The position numbers were made by a program, and so were the translations under genes. From Desemzia sp. RIT 804 (GTDB lineage Bacteria; Bacillota; Bacilli; Lactobacillales; Carnobacteriaceae): 64,000 bases of DNA. The stretch covers positions 1-64,000 of the forward strand of contig NZ_JAFEMV010000002.1 in the NCBI RefSeq assembly GCF_016892605.1, in the 5' to 3' direction. Shown piece after piece: positions 44,891 through 52,735 of the stretch. How positions within the stretch are numbered: position 1 is the first letter of the stretch; every line of letters begins with the position of its first letter. The notes beneath the pieces were generated by a model. It made no database searches and was not told the DNA's origin. It was given only the letters and a program-made list of their open reading frames with translations.

Positions 44891-45916
44891 TTATATTTGC
44901 CCTAAAAACAGCTGTACGATAAATGAGATCACCACTACCAAAGAAGAGATAATAAATCCATGCAGCATTGGTTTAAATCCAGACTTAGCTACCTCATAAA
45001 AGTTGGTCTTCAACCCAATAGAACCTAGCGCCATAACCATTAAAAATTTGCTGACAGTAGATGTACTGTTGCTGACAGACTCAGAAACAATTCCTGTGGT
45101 TTTGATCGCAACCATGACTAGAAATAATAAAATAAAAAATGGAAATATATTTTTGATGCTGACTTTCTTTCTCACAATCGTTTCGCCATTTGCTAGTTGT
45201 TCTTTGCGTTTTAGACGAGCATTTATGACTGAAAATATCAGCACGACTGGTACAATGGACAATGTCCGTGTCAATTTGACAATGACGGCATAGGATCCGG
45301 CAGCATCTGAAAAAGCATAACCGGCAGCGACAACAGAGGAGGTATCATTGACAGCTGTACCGGTCCACAAGCCATATCCTAAATCACTCATCCCAAAATA
45401 CACTCCTGCAATAGGAAACAGAACCACCATTAAGACATCAAAAATAAATGTGGCTGAAATAGAATACGCCACATCTCGGTCTTCTGCTTCAATGGTCGGA
45501 GCGATCGCCGCAATAGCCGATCCCCCACAAATACCAGTTCCTGCTGAAATCAGACTTGTCAATTTCCAGTTCATGTTGAATAATTTTCCAATTAAGTAAC
45601 CACCTCCAAATGCGGTCACTAAAGTAAAGGCCATTACAATCAAAGAATACTTCCCTACGTTTATGACTTGAGTAAAACTAAGTGTCAATCCTAATAAAAT
45701 AATCGATAATTTCAAAATTCTTTTAGAAACCAATTGGATGCCTGGTTTAAAAATGGGGTAATTTGCGATTACCGGATTTAATAACATACCGAGCAATAAA
45801 GCAAAGACGCTCCCACTAATAATGCTATTGGGTATCCAAGTACTGATACGATTTGATACTATAGCCAGTGCCACTGTCAATAAAATACCCGCTGTATACT
45901 GTTTAACCTTATTCAA
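44891..45916 (-). CDS. YeiH-family putative sulfate exporter
   Basis: 341 residues, about ten membrane segments, PF03601 family. ISAGTGICGGSAIAAIAPTI and LWTGTAVNDTSSVVAAGYAF are its two conserved re-entrant-like motifs. The start is TTG at 45916, seven bases after GAGGAGG. The family is annotated as sulfate exporters on limited evidence; transport of sulfonates or other anions has also been proposed. No sulfur genes are next to it. Confidence 0.85.
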   Translation of the reverse strand: MNKVKQYTAGILLTVALAIVSNRISTWIPNSIISGSVFALLLGMLLNPVIANYPIFKPGIQLVSKRILKLSIILLGLTLSFTQVINVGKYSLIVMAFTLVTAFGGGYLIGKLFNMNWKLTSLISAGTGICGGSAIAAIAPTIEAEDRDVAYSISATFIFDVLMVVLFPIAGVYFGMSDLGYGLWTGTAVNDTSSVVAAGYAFSDAAGSYAVIVKLTRTLSIVPVVLIFSVINARLKRKEQLANGETIVRKKVSIKNIFPFFILLFLVMVAIKTTGIVSESVSNSTSTVSKFLMVMALGSIGLKTNFYEVAKSGFKPMLHGFIISSLVVVISFIVQLFLGQI

Positions 45917-45991
45917 AGATAATCCTCCTCTATATTTCTCTACTCTATGATCTTACTTATCTAAAAGGAGAATTTCAACCCTAGATATATC

Positions 45992-46483
45992 CTAGTGATG
46001 AGCTGTTTTTTGAAAAGCAACTCTTGGTGTTCCATCATTCACATAGATCGTGCCACATTTATGATACCCATTTTTCACTAATAATTTTTGCATGGGAATA
46101 TTGTCTTCATGAGTATCGATTTTGATATTTGGAATTTGTTGGAAACACCAGTTTAAACAAAAAGCCCCTATCCCTTTTTGAGATTGCAAAGAACCTAAAC
46201 GATGCACCACTCCATATTGGGCGTCATTTAACCATTCCCCATGATAAATTTTCTGATACGTTGCATCTTCTCCAATCGTAAACGTAAACACTCCTACGAT
46301 TTCTGCTCCATCGACACAAACATAACTGGAACCCTCTTTGATATCATGAATCAACAAATCATTGCTTGGATAACCATTAACCCATTGTTGATCATTTCCG
46401 TTCTCTCGCATATACTCTCTTGCTTCGTCATAAATATACTGAATAAGCTCTAATTCAGTTCTTTTTGTAGGTCTAATTTGCAT
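45992..46483 (-). CDS. GNAT-family N-acetyltransferase
   Basis: 163 residues. The GNAT core is visible in YVCVDGAEIVGVFTFTIGED, the acetyl-CoA loop in HRLGSLQSQKGIGAFCLNW and IDTHEDNIPMQKLLVKNGY near the C-terminus. ATG seven bases after AGAGGTG. Divergent from the SOS-controlled YolD gene. Acceptor unknown. Confidence 0.85.
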   Translation of the reverse strand: MQIRPTKRTELELIQYIYDEAREYMRENGNDQQWVNGYPSNDLLIHDIKEGSSYVCVDGAEIVGVFTFTIGEDATYQKIYHGEWLNDAQYGVVHRLGSLQSQKGIGAFCLNWCFQQIPNIKIDTHEDNIPMQKLLVKNGYHKCGTIYVNDGTPRVAFQKTAHH

Positions 46484-46577
46484 CTATCTTCACCTCTTAC
46501 TATCTAAAATATGTACACATAGGAAAATTCTACCACAAAATCACTCTGTGAATAGACCAAAATCAAAAGAATTTTTC

Positions 46578-46606
46578 TTTACTATCCGAACGTTTGTTCG
46601 TATAAT
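46578..46606 (+). promoter_or_regulatory. SOS promoter with LexA box
   Basis: -35 TTTACT (46578-46583), 17-bp spacer, -10 TATAAT (46601-46606). The spacer holds CGAACGTTTGTTCG (46587-46600), a perfect Gram-positive LexA/DinR box (GAAC-N4-GTTC). Confidence 0.88.
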
Positions 46607-46638
46607 GAAATAGAACATCAACAAACGGAGGTGAAAAT

Positions 46639-47049
46639 GTGGGGAATACTCAGTCAGACGAAGAAGAACAACTGATCGATTCTTTCAAAGAAGGATATAA
46701 GGATCGCAATATGGCTAAGTGGCAAGGATTTATTTTATCTGATCACACAGATTTACTCAAGGAAAAAGAACAGCGTTCCCTTGAGCACTCGGCAAAAGAA
46801 AAACAATCTCTTTCTGTAGTGAGTGATTTTCTACAACGCTCATTTGCTTATGGGCATCAGTTGGCTATCCAGTTGGACTTTATCGTTAACGGTTCTTATG
46901 AACCTGATATCATAGGAGTAGTTACAGGATATGAAAACGAACTGATTTATGTCCAAACAGATGAAGAGATCGTCGTTGTCGACTTGTCTTTAATTCGTCA
47001 TATAAATATTCTTTCTGCAGCAAAATGGTTTAATAGTGACGTACCATAA
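46639..47049 (+). CDS. YolD-like SOS protein
   Basis: 136 residues, GTG start six bases after GGAGGTG. YKDRNMAKWQGFILSDHTDL matches the YolD family opening, and the C-terminal YVQTDEEIVVVDLSLIRHI is an Lsm-like strand pattern typical of it. YolD genes usually accompany a UmuC-type translesion polymerase; none is here. The LexA box in the promoter shows damage control. Role probably accessory to a polymerase encoded elsewhere; inference. Confidence 0.8.
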   Translation: MGNTQSDEEEQLIDSFKEGYKDRNMAKWQGFILSDHTDLLKEKEQRSLEHSAKEKQSLSVVSDFLQRSFAYGHQLAIQLDFIVNGSYEPDIIGVVTGYENELIYVQTDEEIVVVDLSLIRHINILSAAKWFNSDVP

Positions 47050-47050
47050 A

Positions 47051-47086
47051 AAGAATGAAGCCGTTTATAATGGCTTCATTCTTTAT
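47051..47086. terminator. Bidirectional terminator YolD / GyrI-like
   Basis: AAAGAATGAAGCC pairs with GGCTTCATTCTTT between convergent genes. Confidence 0.85.
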
Positions 47087-47711
47087 TGACTATTTTTCCT
47101 ACTTTAAAACGTAAAACGGTTTTTAATTTCTCAGCTGGGGTATTCCTTCCAGAAAGATAAATTTCTTTATGATTTTTAGAAAGTCGTTTATACCCTTCTT
47201 CTTTTATAAAGGATTCCATTAAAGCAATTGTTTCAGGTTCTGTATCATAGGGCCCTTCGTGCAATTGCTGGATGTTTAGCCCTTCTGAGATTTTTTCAAA
47301 TCTCAGTTCATCTAAATAAGGATTAGCCTTTTTGTGTTTAGTTTGCTCAATAATATCCGCTGCTAGTTCTGCTGTAACAAATTCCGGTTGACGAATCATA
47401 ATTTGATACGTTAACTCATCCTTATTGAGTGTAGCTTCAGCTTGTCCCGCTTTGGTTAAACTCCAAAACCCTTCTAAAGGATAAACCGTATATTCCTCAT
47501 AACCTTCTGGTGTGATACCTTTTTTAGGCAACATGCGAATCCCATACGAAACAGAATACAAGGCTTCGATTTTTTTAGAAAACAGCTCTTCATTCGGGTT
47601 GCCTTCTCCTTCTATCGTTAAATAATTTAAAGGAGGAACTTCAAGAATCACAGGTTTATTTTTCTTTGGAATATACAGCTCTTTTTCATGTTTGCGCCAT
47701 TCATGTTTCAT
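47076..47711 (-). CDS. GyrI-like small-molecule-binding protein
   Basis: 211 residues with a GyrI-like effector domain (PF06445): YIPKKNKPVILEVPPLNYLT, IEGEGNP, and a C-terminal QQLHEGPYDTEPETIALMES. No DNA-binding region. It overlaps the SRPBCC gene by four bases (ATGA), so the two are translated together. These proteins bind or hydrolyse small hydrophobic compounds; ligand unknown. Confidence 0.8.
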   Translation of the reverse strand: MKHEWRKHEKELYIPKKNKPVILEVPPLNYLTIEGEGNPNEELFSKKIEALYSVSYGIRMLPKKGITPEGYEEYTVYPLEGFWSLTKAGQAEATLNKDELTYQIMIRQPEFVTAELAADIIEQTKHKKANPYLDELRFEKISEGLNIQQLHEGPYDTEPETIALMESFIKEEGYKRLSKNHKEIYLSGRNTPAEKLKTVLRFKVGKIVNKE

Positions 47712-48196
47712 TTCTCTGCCTCTGTTAATGCAGCAAATTTTTCTTTGTACACAGGATACAGTTCATTAGAGACAAGTTGTGTATCTGGCAATTCTTCATT
47801 TGCTAATATCGCTTCAATCACGTCTAAGCAAACATGCCATCCTGTAATATCTCGCGGAGTATGGTCAGTAACTTCAGTGATCGTCTCTTTAAATATCAAG
47901 TGTGTCCCTATTTCTGAAGGCGTTAAATCAAACCGTACCAAGTCCTTATCCCAAGTATATTCCAATACATTCGGCTCGCTTAATGATGTAATAGTCATCT
48001 CTTCAAAAGTACCATCTCTCATATCAAATAAAATTTTACCGCCTTCTTCAAGCGCTTCTACGCTCAGTTCAGAAAACCATTTTTGCAAATACTGGTTTTC
48101 TGTTAACATTCTCCAAACTAAATCTATTTCATAAGGAATGTCTCGTTCAAATTCTGCAATCACTTTATCTCCAGACTGTTGGATAGTCGCTGTCAT
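47708..48196 (-). CDS. SRPBCC (AHSA1-like) domain protein
   Basis: 162 residues. START/SRPBCC fold indicated by FERDIPYEIDLVWRMLTENQ, LQKWFSE, and THLIFKETITEV with the following GWHVCLDVIEA. Ligand-binding cavity protein of unknown function, translationally coupled to the GyrI-like gene. ATG seven bases after AGAGG. Confidence 0.8.
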   Translation of the reverse strand: MTATIQQSGDKVIAEFERDIPYEIDLVWRMLTENQYLQKWFSELSVEALEEGGKILFDMRDGTFEEMTITSLSEPNVLEYTWDKDLVRFDLTPSEIGTHLIFKETITEVTDHTPRDITGWHVCLDVIEAILANEELPDTQLVSNELYPVYKEKFAALTEAEK

Positions 48197-48225
48197 AAAA
48201 AAACCTCTTTTCTATTTGTAATATC

Positions 48226-48257
48226 AAAAAAGACTCTTGAAGTCAGAGTCTTTTTCA
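48226..48257 (-). terminator. Terminator downstream of 57-residue membrane protein gene
   Basis: AAAAAGACTCT pairs with AGAGTCTTTTT over a seven-base loop; separates it from the SRPBCC gene. Confidence 0.8.
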
Positions 48258-48262
48258 TTATA

Positions 48263-48436
48263 TCAATCTTTATTGGTTTTTTCTTTCTTTTCAGCACGGT
48301 AATACAAAATAAAACCTGCCACAATACAGACTACGGCCAATGCTAAAATCCATCCACTGTTCTCACCTGGACCTGTAAGGCCTAATATTAGCGCTATAAA
48401 TCCTAAAGACATGATGAACATTCCGTTTTTAAGCAT
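48263..48436 (-). CDS. 57-residue two-helix membrane protein
   Basis: Small ORF with AGGGAG seven bases before the ATG. It begins MLKNGMFIMSLGFIALILGL. Two hydrophobic segments (about 5-20 and 29-46) are separated by TGPGENSG, and the tail YYRAEKKEKTNKD is charged. Follows the 73-residue gene by 12 bp and is ended by a terminator, so it is likely a real gene at the end of the PTS operon. No known family recognised. Confidence 0.65.
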   Translation of the reverse strand: MLKNGMFIMSLGFIALILGLTGPGENSGWILALAVVCIVAGFILYYRAEKKEKTNKD

Positions 48437-48448
48437 TGCCTATCTCCC

Positions 48449-48670
48449 TCATTCCACGGTAGCTTGAAAATACAATACTGAACCATAGTCAGTACCTTTG
48501 ATAATTTTTTTCGCTAATTGAGCAGCTTCTTCTTCGTTGTCAGCAGTTGTTTCAAAATACAATTTCATTCCTTCTTTTTTAATGAACTTGTAGCTAACTC
48601 CATTTTCACTGTAATGAGTTAAAGTGTCAATTATTTTGTCTTGTTGAATCGGTGCATTTAAAAGAATCAT
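48449..48670 (-). CDS. Small conserved-looking cytosolic protein
   Basis: 73 residues, AGGAGG eight bases before the ATG. Mixed alpha/beta pattern (MKLYFETTADNEEEAAQLAK, KIIKGTDYGSVLYFQATVE) suggests a small ferredoxin-like fold. I do not recognise the family. It lies between PTS IIA and the small membrane protein in the same direction and may be co-transcribed from the sigma-54 promoter. Confidence 0.7.
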   Translation of the reverse strand: MILLNAPIQQDKIIDTLTHYSENGVSYKFIKKEGMKLYFETTADNEEEAAQLAKKIIKGTDYGSVLYFQATVE

Positions 48671-48747
48671 TTTTATTTCCTCCTAGTTTCATTTAATTGA
48701 AAAAAGCTACAAAAAGAGATACTCACTTTTCGTAGCTTGTCATTGGT

Positions 48748-49080
48748 TTACTCTCCAACAGAAACACCAGCAATTTTTTTGTATACATCTACAACTTCAG
48801 CTGCTAAATCACGGAAAGTAATAGCATTCATTAAATGGTCTTGTCCATGTACCATTAATAGAGAAATCGTAACAGCATCACCTGAAGCTTCTTTCGTCAG
48901 CATACCTGTTTGAGATTTGTGTGCTTCTGATAAAGATTTGTCAGCGTCTTTGATTTTTTGATCTGCTTCTTCAAAGTTTCCTTTTTTAGCAGCTTGGATA
49001 GCTTCCATAGCATCGCTTTTAGCGTTTCCACCATTAATAATAAGACCCATGATTGTTTCTAAATTTTGTTCATCTACCAC
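48748..49080 (-). CDS. PTS lactose/cellobiose-family IIA component
   Basis: 110 residues, trimeric helical phosphocarrier. Phosphorylated His78 is in LLMVHGQDHLMNA, and INGGNAKSDAMEAIQAAKKG is the family's N-terminal motif. Start is GTG at 49080 after GGAAGGGAA. It passes phosphate from HPr to the IIB at 49546. Separated from it by a 370-bp array of palindromes. No IIC here. Confidence 0.93.
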   Translation of the reverse strand: MVDEQNLETIMGLIINGGNAKSDAMEAIQAAKKGNFEEADQKIKDADKSLSEAHKSQTGMLTKEASGDAVTISLLMVHGQDHLMNAITFRDLAAEVVDVYKKIAGVSVGE

Positions 49081-49178
49081 AATAAAACTTCCCTTCCATT
49101 ACACGAGATTGACTGTTATTAGGTTATGTTTGTACTTATTTGTTTCTGTATTGCTTATACCTGTATTAGTTTTACTAG

Positions 49179-49547
49179 ACGAGTTACGCAAGGCAGCTTA
49201 CGCGTATATAAGCCGAATTTGACCTGTTAGGAAAAACACCTAACTGGTCAGATCCTTCTTATATACAGCAAGCTGAGCGCCTTGCTCCGCTCTCTGGTCT
49301 AAACGAGCTGCGCAGAGCAGCCTTCCTATGATTTCGATTTAACCTTTTTATTGGGAAAAACCGCCCAATTAAAAGGTTAAAATCGAACTCTACGGAAACC
49401 TTAACACTCTGCTCCGCTCTCTGGTTTTAAACGAGTTGCGCAGAGCAGCCTATATGCCTATAAGCCAATACCAACTGTCCGGTAAAGAGCACCTGTCTGT
49501 TGGTATTTTCTTATAGGCAATAGGCTAAACGCTTTTCTTCGCTCTCT
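49179..49547 (+). repeat. Tandem array of three long palindromic elements
   Basis: Units at about 49179-49302, 49303-49430 and 49431-49547 (124, 128 and 117 bp). Each starts with ACGAG(T/C)T(A/G)CGCA(A/G)(A/G)GCAGC and the first two end with TGCTCCGCTCTCTGGT. Each folds into one long hairpin whose arms differ between units but pair within the unit: GTATATAAG/CTTATATAC and GACC-GTTAGG/CCTAAC-GGTC in the first, AACCTTTT-ATTGGG and complement in the second, AATACCAAC/GTTGGTATT in the third. Apical loops are A-rich: AAAAACA (49232-49238), AAAAACCG (49356-49363), TAAAGAGCA (49483-49491). The array would be part of the IIB-IIA mRNA. Confidence 0.85.
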
Positions 49548-49860
49548 ACATTAGTGTTAGTGCGTGGTCTAGTACTTTTTCGCCGTTCATCATACCGTAG
49601 TCTTGCATGTTGATGATGTCTACTGGAATATTTTTATCGGCAACTTTCTTTTCAAATTGTGATTTCATGAAACGTACTTGTGGTCCTAATAATAGAACGT
49701 TTACATCTTTGTTTGCTAAGTTAGCGTCAGCTTCTGAAGCAGATACTGCAAAGATATCAGCGTCGATTCCTTTTGCTTCTGCCGATTTTTGCATTTTACT
49801 TACCAATAAACTTGTACTCATACCTGCTGCACATACTAACATAATTGTTTTGTCTGCCAT
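49546..49860 (-). CDS. PTS lactose/cellobiose-family IIB component
   Basis: 104 residues. Phosphorylated Cys10 in IMLVCAAGMSTSLLV, LLGPQVRFMKSQF near the middle; normal length for CelA-type IIB. ATG after GGAGTG. First gene behind a sigma-54 promoter and downstream of the LevR-type activator gene. It donates phosphate to a sugar held by a IIC that must come from elsewhere, for example the IIC proteins at 22211 or 25477. Confidence 0.93.
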   Translation of the reverse strand: MADKTIMLVCAAGMSTSLLVSKMQKSAEAKGIDADIFAVSASEADANLANKDVNVLLLGPQVRFMKSQFEKKVADKNIPVDIINMQDYGMMNGEKVLDHALTLM

Positions 49861-49907
49861 TTTAAATTCACTCCATCTATCATATTTTTACCTTACACTT
49901 ATATATA

Positions 49908-49964
49908 AGCAATATTCGTGCCAACTTTTTCAATAAGTAAACGTTATCAGAAAAGGCTTTCTGA
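49908..49964 (-). promoter_or_regulatory. Sigma-54 promoter and activator site of PTS IIB-IIA operon
   Basis: TTGGCACGAATATTGCT (49908-49924 on minus) matches the -24/-12 consensus TGGCACG-N4-TTGCW. About 22 bp upstream the dyad TCAGAAAAGGCTTTCTGA (49947-49964) is a likely binding site for the LevR-type activator encoded next door. Confidence 0.9.
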
Positions 49965-49972
49965 ATTAATCG

Positions 49973-50024
49973 AAAATACACACTAAGAACAAATGATTAC
50001 ACATTCGTCTTTAGTGTGTATTTC
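49973..50024 (-). terminator. Terminator of activator gene
   Basis: AAATACACACTAA pairs with TTAGTGTGTATTT across a loop of about 20 bases; it lies between the activator stop and the sigma-54 promoter region. Confidence 0.8.
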
Positions 50025-50029
50025 TATTG

Positions 50030-52711
50030 CTAATGATTTTTATTTTCTGTAAGCATGTACACCAGATACGCTATCTCATCTTCAGGAAATTGAATTGCAT
50101 AGCGGCGTTCCAATGGGATACAGGTTGTTTTAGTTGTATCCATCAAGATACGATTTTGTTTTATAAATATCTCTTTATTAGGAAACGGACGCAAAAATGC
50201 ATTTGTTTTTAAGGAATCAATCAAGAAGGCTAAATGCAGGATCACTCCTACTTTTACACCTGCATCAATTTGAAGCTGCGTATTAACAAGTAACTTATTC
50301 ACTACATCTCGGACCAATTCCATCAATTCTTGAACAGATCCTACAGATTTTATGGTTCCTTCCAGTGAATGTGCCATTTCCTCTATTGGAAATTCGGATT
50401 CTAAGTGACGTTTTAAATCATTTAATTTGTCACCTTCAAAAATATCCAAAGCAGAGTAATAAGGAACCGATGAGTAGTCTAGCGCAACTGTCCCCACTAT
50501 GGCTTTTAAATCGTATTCTTCCGTCAGTTGATCGATTCGTTGACGGAATTTCTCTCGCTGCAAGTACTGAAGTGGAATAATCTTTGTTACAGTAGTATCG
50601 ATTTCTGTCTCTAATTTTTCTTCCAGCTTTTTAGCTACTCCTTCTCCAGTAAAACACGTCACCACAATAGCAGGAGATTTATCTTTCTTTATTGTAAAAG
50701 TTTGCTGGATGTTGTTGTTCATTCCTCGCTGACAGCTTTCGTAGATATCTTCCAATGATCTCCCTAAGCTGGCCATTCGAACAGCTTCCAACACAATTGG
50801 GGTGCTCGTCATAGATAATGTCTTGATAGGCACATCCAATTCCTCTGCTAGAATATCTCCAAATGAATTCAAAGAACCCATATCGGTCAACAATAAGATA
50901 CCTTGAGCGTAGTCCTTGATTCGGTCACGAATCGTTATCCTTACCCATTCATACATTTCTTTGACTTTCGTGGTCAAAGGCATGTCTAAAGCAGTCCCTA
51001 CTTTAGTATCCAACAGCTCTTGAACCGTTTCCAACATACTACTGGCTGTGGACTTCCCATGCATCATTACAAAAACGCCCACTTTTTCTTGCAATTCTTC
51101 GGATTTTTCTGTTAGATCGATCGTTAAAAACATCGTAATAAAGCCAATTTCATCCAATGGTATCTCAATATCAAATTTCTCTTCAATTAACGCAGACAAT
51201 TCGATGGCTACTTGAAACTCTTTGGAGTATTGTTTTCGCACTCCGTTCAAGTTAGGATGAATAATGGGTCGGTTTTCCCGAATACGGTCAAGTGTGCTTT
51301 GCAAATGCAATGAAAAAGCAAAACGCGTACTATTGTTAAAAGTACGATTCAAGCGCTTTTCTGCTATGTCGTATACCATTTCAGTAACGTCCAATATATC
51401 ACTCGAAATCAATTCTTTTCGGACTTCTCGACTCGCCAATTGTTCGATGTAGTCACTGAAGTAATGTCCCATGCCATTTTGCACAAATGTTTCCAGATCA
51501 ATCTTCTGAGCCCCTGACTTGATTAGTTCATCTACACGCTCTTCAATAGCATTGTAGACGCTCATATCTTCTCCAGAACCTAAAAAATAATCAGGATTTT
51601 GGTGTTTTGGTTCAAAGACAAACCGCTTTTGCTGAGATTTGATGATGCGGTTCAAACGATCTGGTGCTTCTTTTTTAAGCAATAACCCTTTTTGTACTTG
51701 TAACGGCAAATCTTTTTGTGAGATGTTCAGACGATCTTCGTCATTTGTACGGTAATGCAAAAAAGCTTTCGCACAAACCAGCTTTAAATCTCGTTCAACT
51801 TGCCCAATATTGGCTTCAGGATGGTACAGCACAAAAGCTAAAATAACATCTCGTTCCGCAACGATCTCTTGATTCAAACGATGGGCTTCTTGTTGTAAGA
51901 AAGAAGCTACTAACTGATAACGCTCATCAATGGTTCGTTCTGATAACGGCGGCAAGGTGATCGACATAGGAATACGACGATTGAACGTAGACAATAAAAC
52001 ATCCGAATTTTCTGTTGTCGCTCCAATAATCTGCACACTCGCTTCATATTCTTTGCCGCTTTCACCTAAAGGTTGGTAAACACCTTTGTCGATAAACGTG
52101 AACAACATTTCTTGCCCTTCGGGAGGCAGCCGGTGGATCTCATCTAAAAATAAGATTCCTCCATCAGCTTTTTTCAATAATCCAGGTGTGTCCTCAGTCG
52201 CACCGGTATAAGACCCTTTTTTCACTCCAAATATGTGACCAAACAGCAATTGGGGATTTTGAGCATAGTCGGCGCAATTAAACGAAATAAAAGGCGCATC
52301 TTGCGACATCGCTTTAGATTCTAAAGCAAATTCATACATGCTACGCGCAAAAACAGATTTCCCTGTTCCAGTCTGACCAAAGATAATCGTATGCAGACCT
52401 CTAGGCGGATAGAGAATAGCCGCTTTAGCTTGTTGCACCATAACTTTTAATGACAAACTATGACCGATGATTTTTGAAAAAGCTTTACTTTCTCCGTCTT
52501 CTTTTTTGGTACGCGGCGTTTTGAATTGGAATAGTACAGGACGACCGGTAATTTTGTGCACTTTATTATCCGTATAAAGTTCATTTAAATAACGGCTCAC
52601 ATTCGTTCGATCAAGCTCAAGCGCCTCTGCAAGCACCCTTGCAGAAAAGGATTCATCTGGATTTTGCTGTAAATACTCTAACACTAAGTCTTTACGATTG
52701 CTCATCTTCAA
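50030..52711 (-). CDS. LevR/ManR-type sigma-54 activator with PRDs
   Basis: 893 residues. N-terminal winged helix (RKDLVLEYLQQNPDESFSAR), AAA+ domain with Walker A FGQTGTGKSVFARSM, sigma-54 contact loop GVKKGSYTGA (GAFTGA variant) and Walker B GGILFLDEIHRL. Then a PRD (FSLHLQSTLDRI), an EIIA-Man-like domain (VFVMMHGKSTASSM), an EIIB-like region and a C-terminal PRD (VGVILHLAFLIDSL). PTS phosphorylation of the PRD His residues tunes such activators. TTG start six bases after AAAGGAG; ATG two codons later is possible. Its target is the promoter at 49908. Confidence 0.93.
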   Translation of the reverse strand: MKMSNRKDLVLEYLQQNPDESFSARVLAEALELDRTNVSRYLNELYTDNKVHKITGRPVLFQFKTPRTKKEDGESKAFSKIIGHSLSLKVMVQQAKAAILYPPRGLHTIIFGQTGTGKSVFARSMYEFALESKAMSQDAPFISFNCADYAQNPQLLFGHIFGVKKGSYTGATEDTPGLLKKADGGILFLDEIHRLPPEGQEMLFTFIDKGVYQPLGESGKEYEASVQIIGATTENSDVLLSTFNRRIPMSITLPPLSERTIDERYQLVASFLQQEAHRLNQEIVAERDVILAFVLYHPEANIGQVERDLKLVCAKAFLHYRTNDEDRLNISQKDLPLQVQKGLLLKKEAPDRLNRIIKSQQKRFVFEPKHQNPDYFLGSGEDMSVYNAIEERVDELIKSGAQKIDLETFVQNGMGHYFSDYIEQLASREVRKELISSDILDVTEMVYDIAEKRLNRTFNNSTRFAFSLHLQSTLDRIRENRPIIHPNLNGVRKQYSKEFQVAIELSALIEEKFDIEIPLDEIGFITMFLTIDLTEKSEELQEKVGVFVMMHGKSTASSMLETVQELLDTKVGTALDMPLTTKVKEMYEWVRITIRDRIKDYAQGILLLTDMGSLNSFGDILAEELDVPIKTLSMTSTPIVLEAVRMASLGRSLEDIYESCQRGMNNNIQQTFTIKKDKSPAIVVTCFTGEGVAKKLEEKLETEIDTTVTKIIPLQYLQREKFRQRIDQLTEEYDLKAIVGTVALDYSSVPYYSALDIFEGDKLNDLKRHLESEFPIEEMAHSLEGTIKSVGSVQELMELVRDVVNKLLVNTQLQIDAGVKVGVILHLAFLIDSLKTNAFLRPFPNKEIFIKQNRILMDTTKTTCIPLERRYAIQFPEDEIAYLVYMLTENKNH

Positions 52712-52735
52712 TACATTCTCCTTTTACGCAAATAA

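Noticed and set aside
49179-49547. CRISPR array
   Set aside because: The repeating unit is about 120 bp and each unit is a palindrome with its own arms; there are no short identical repeats with spacers.
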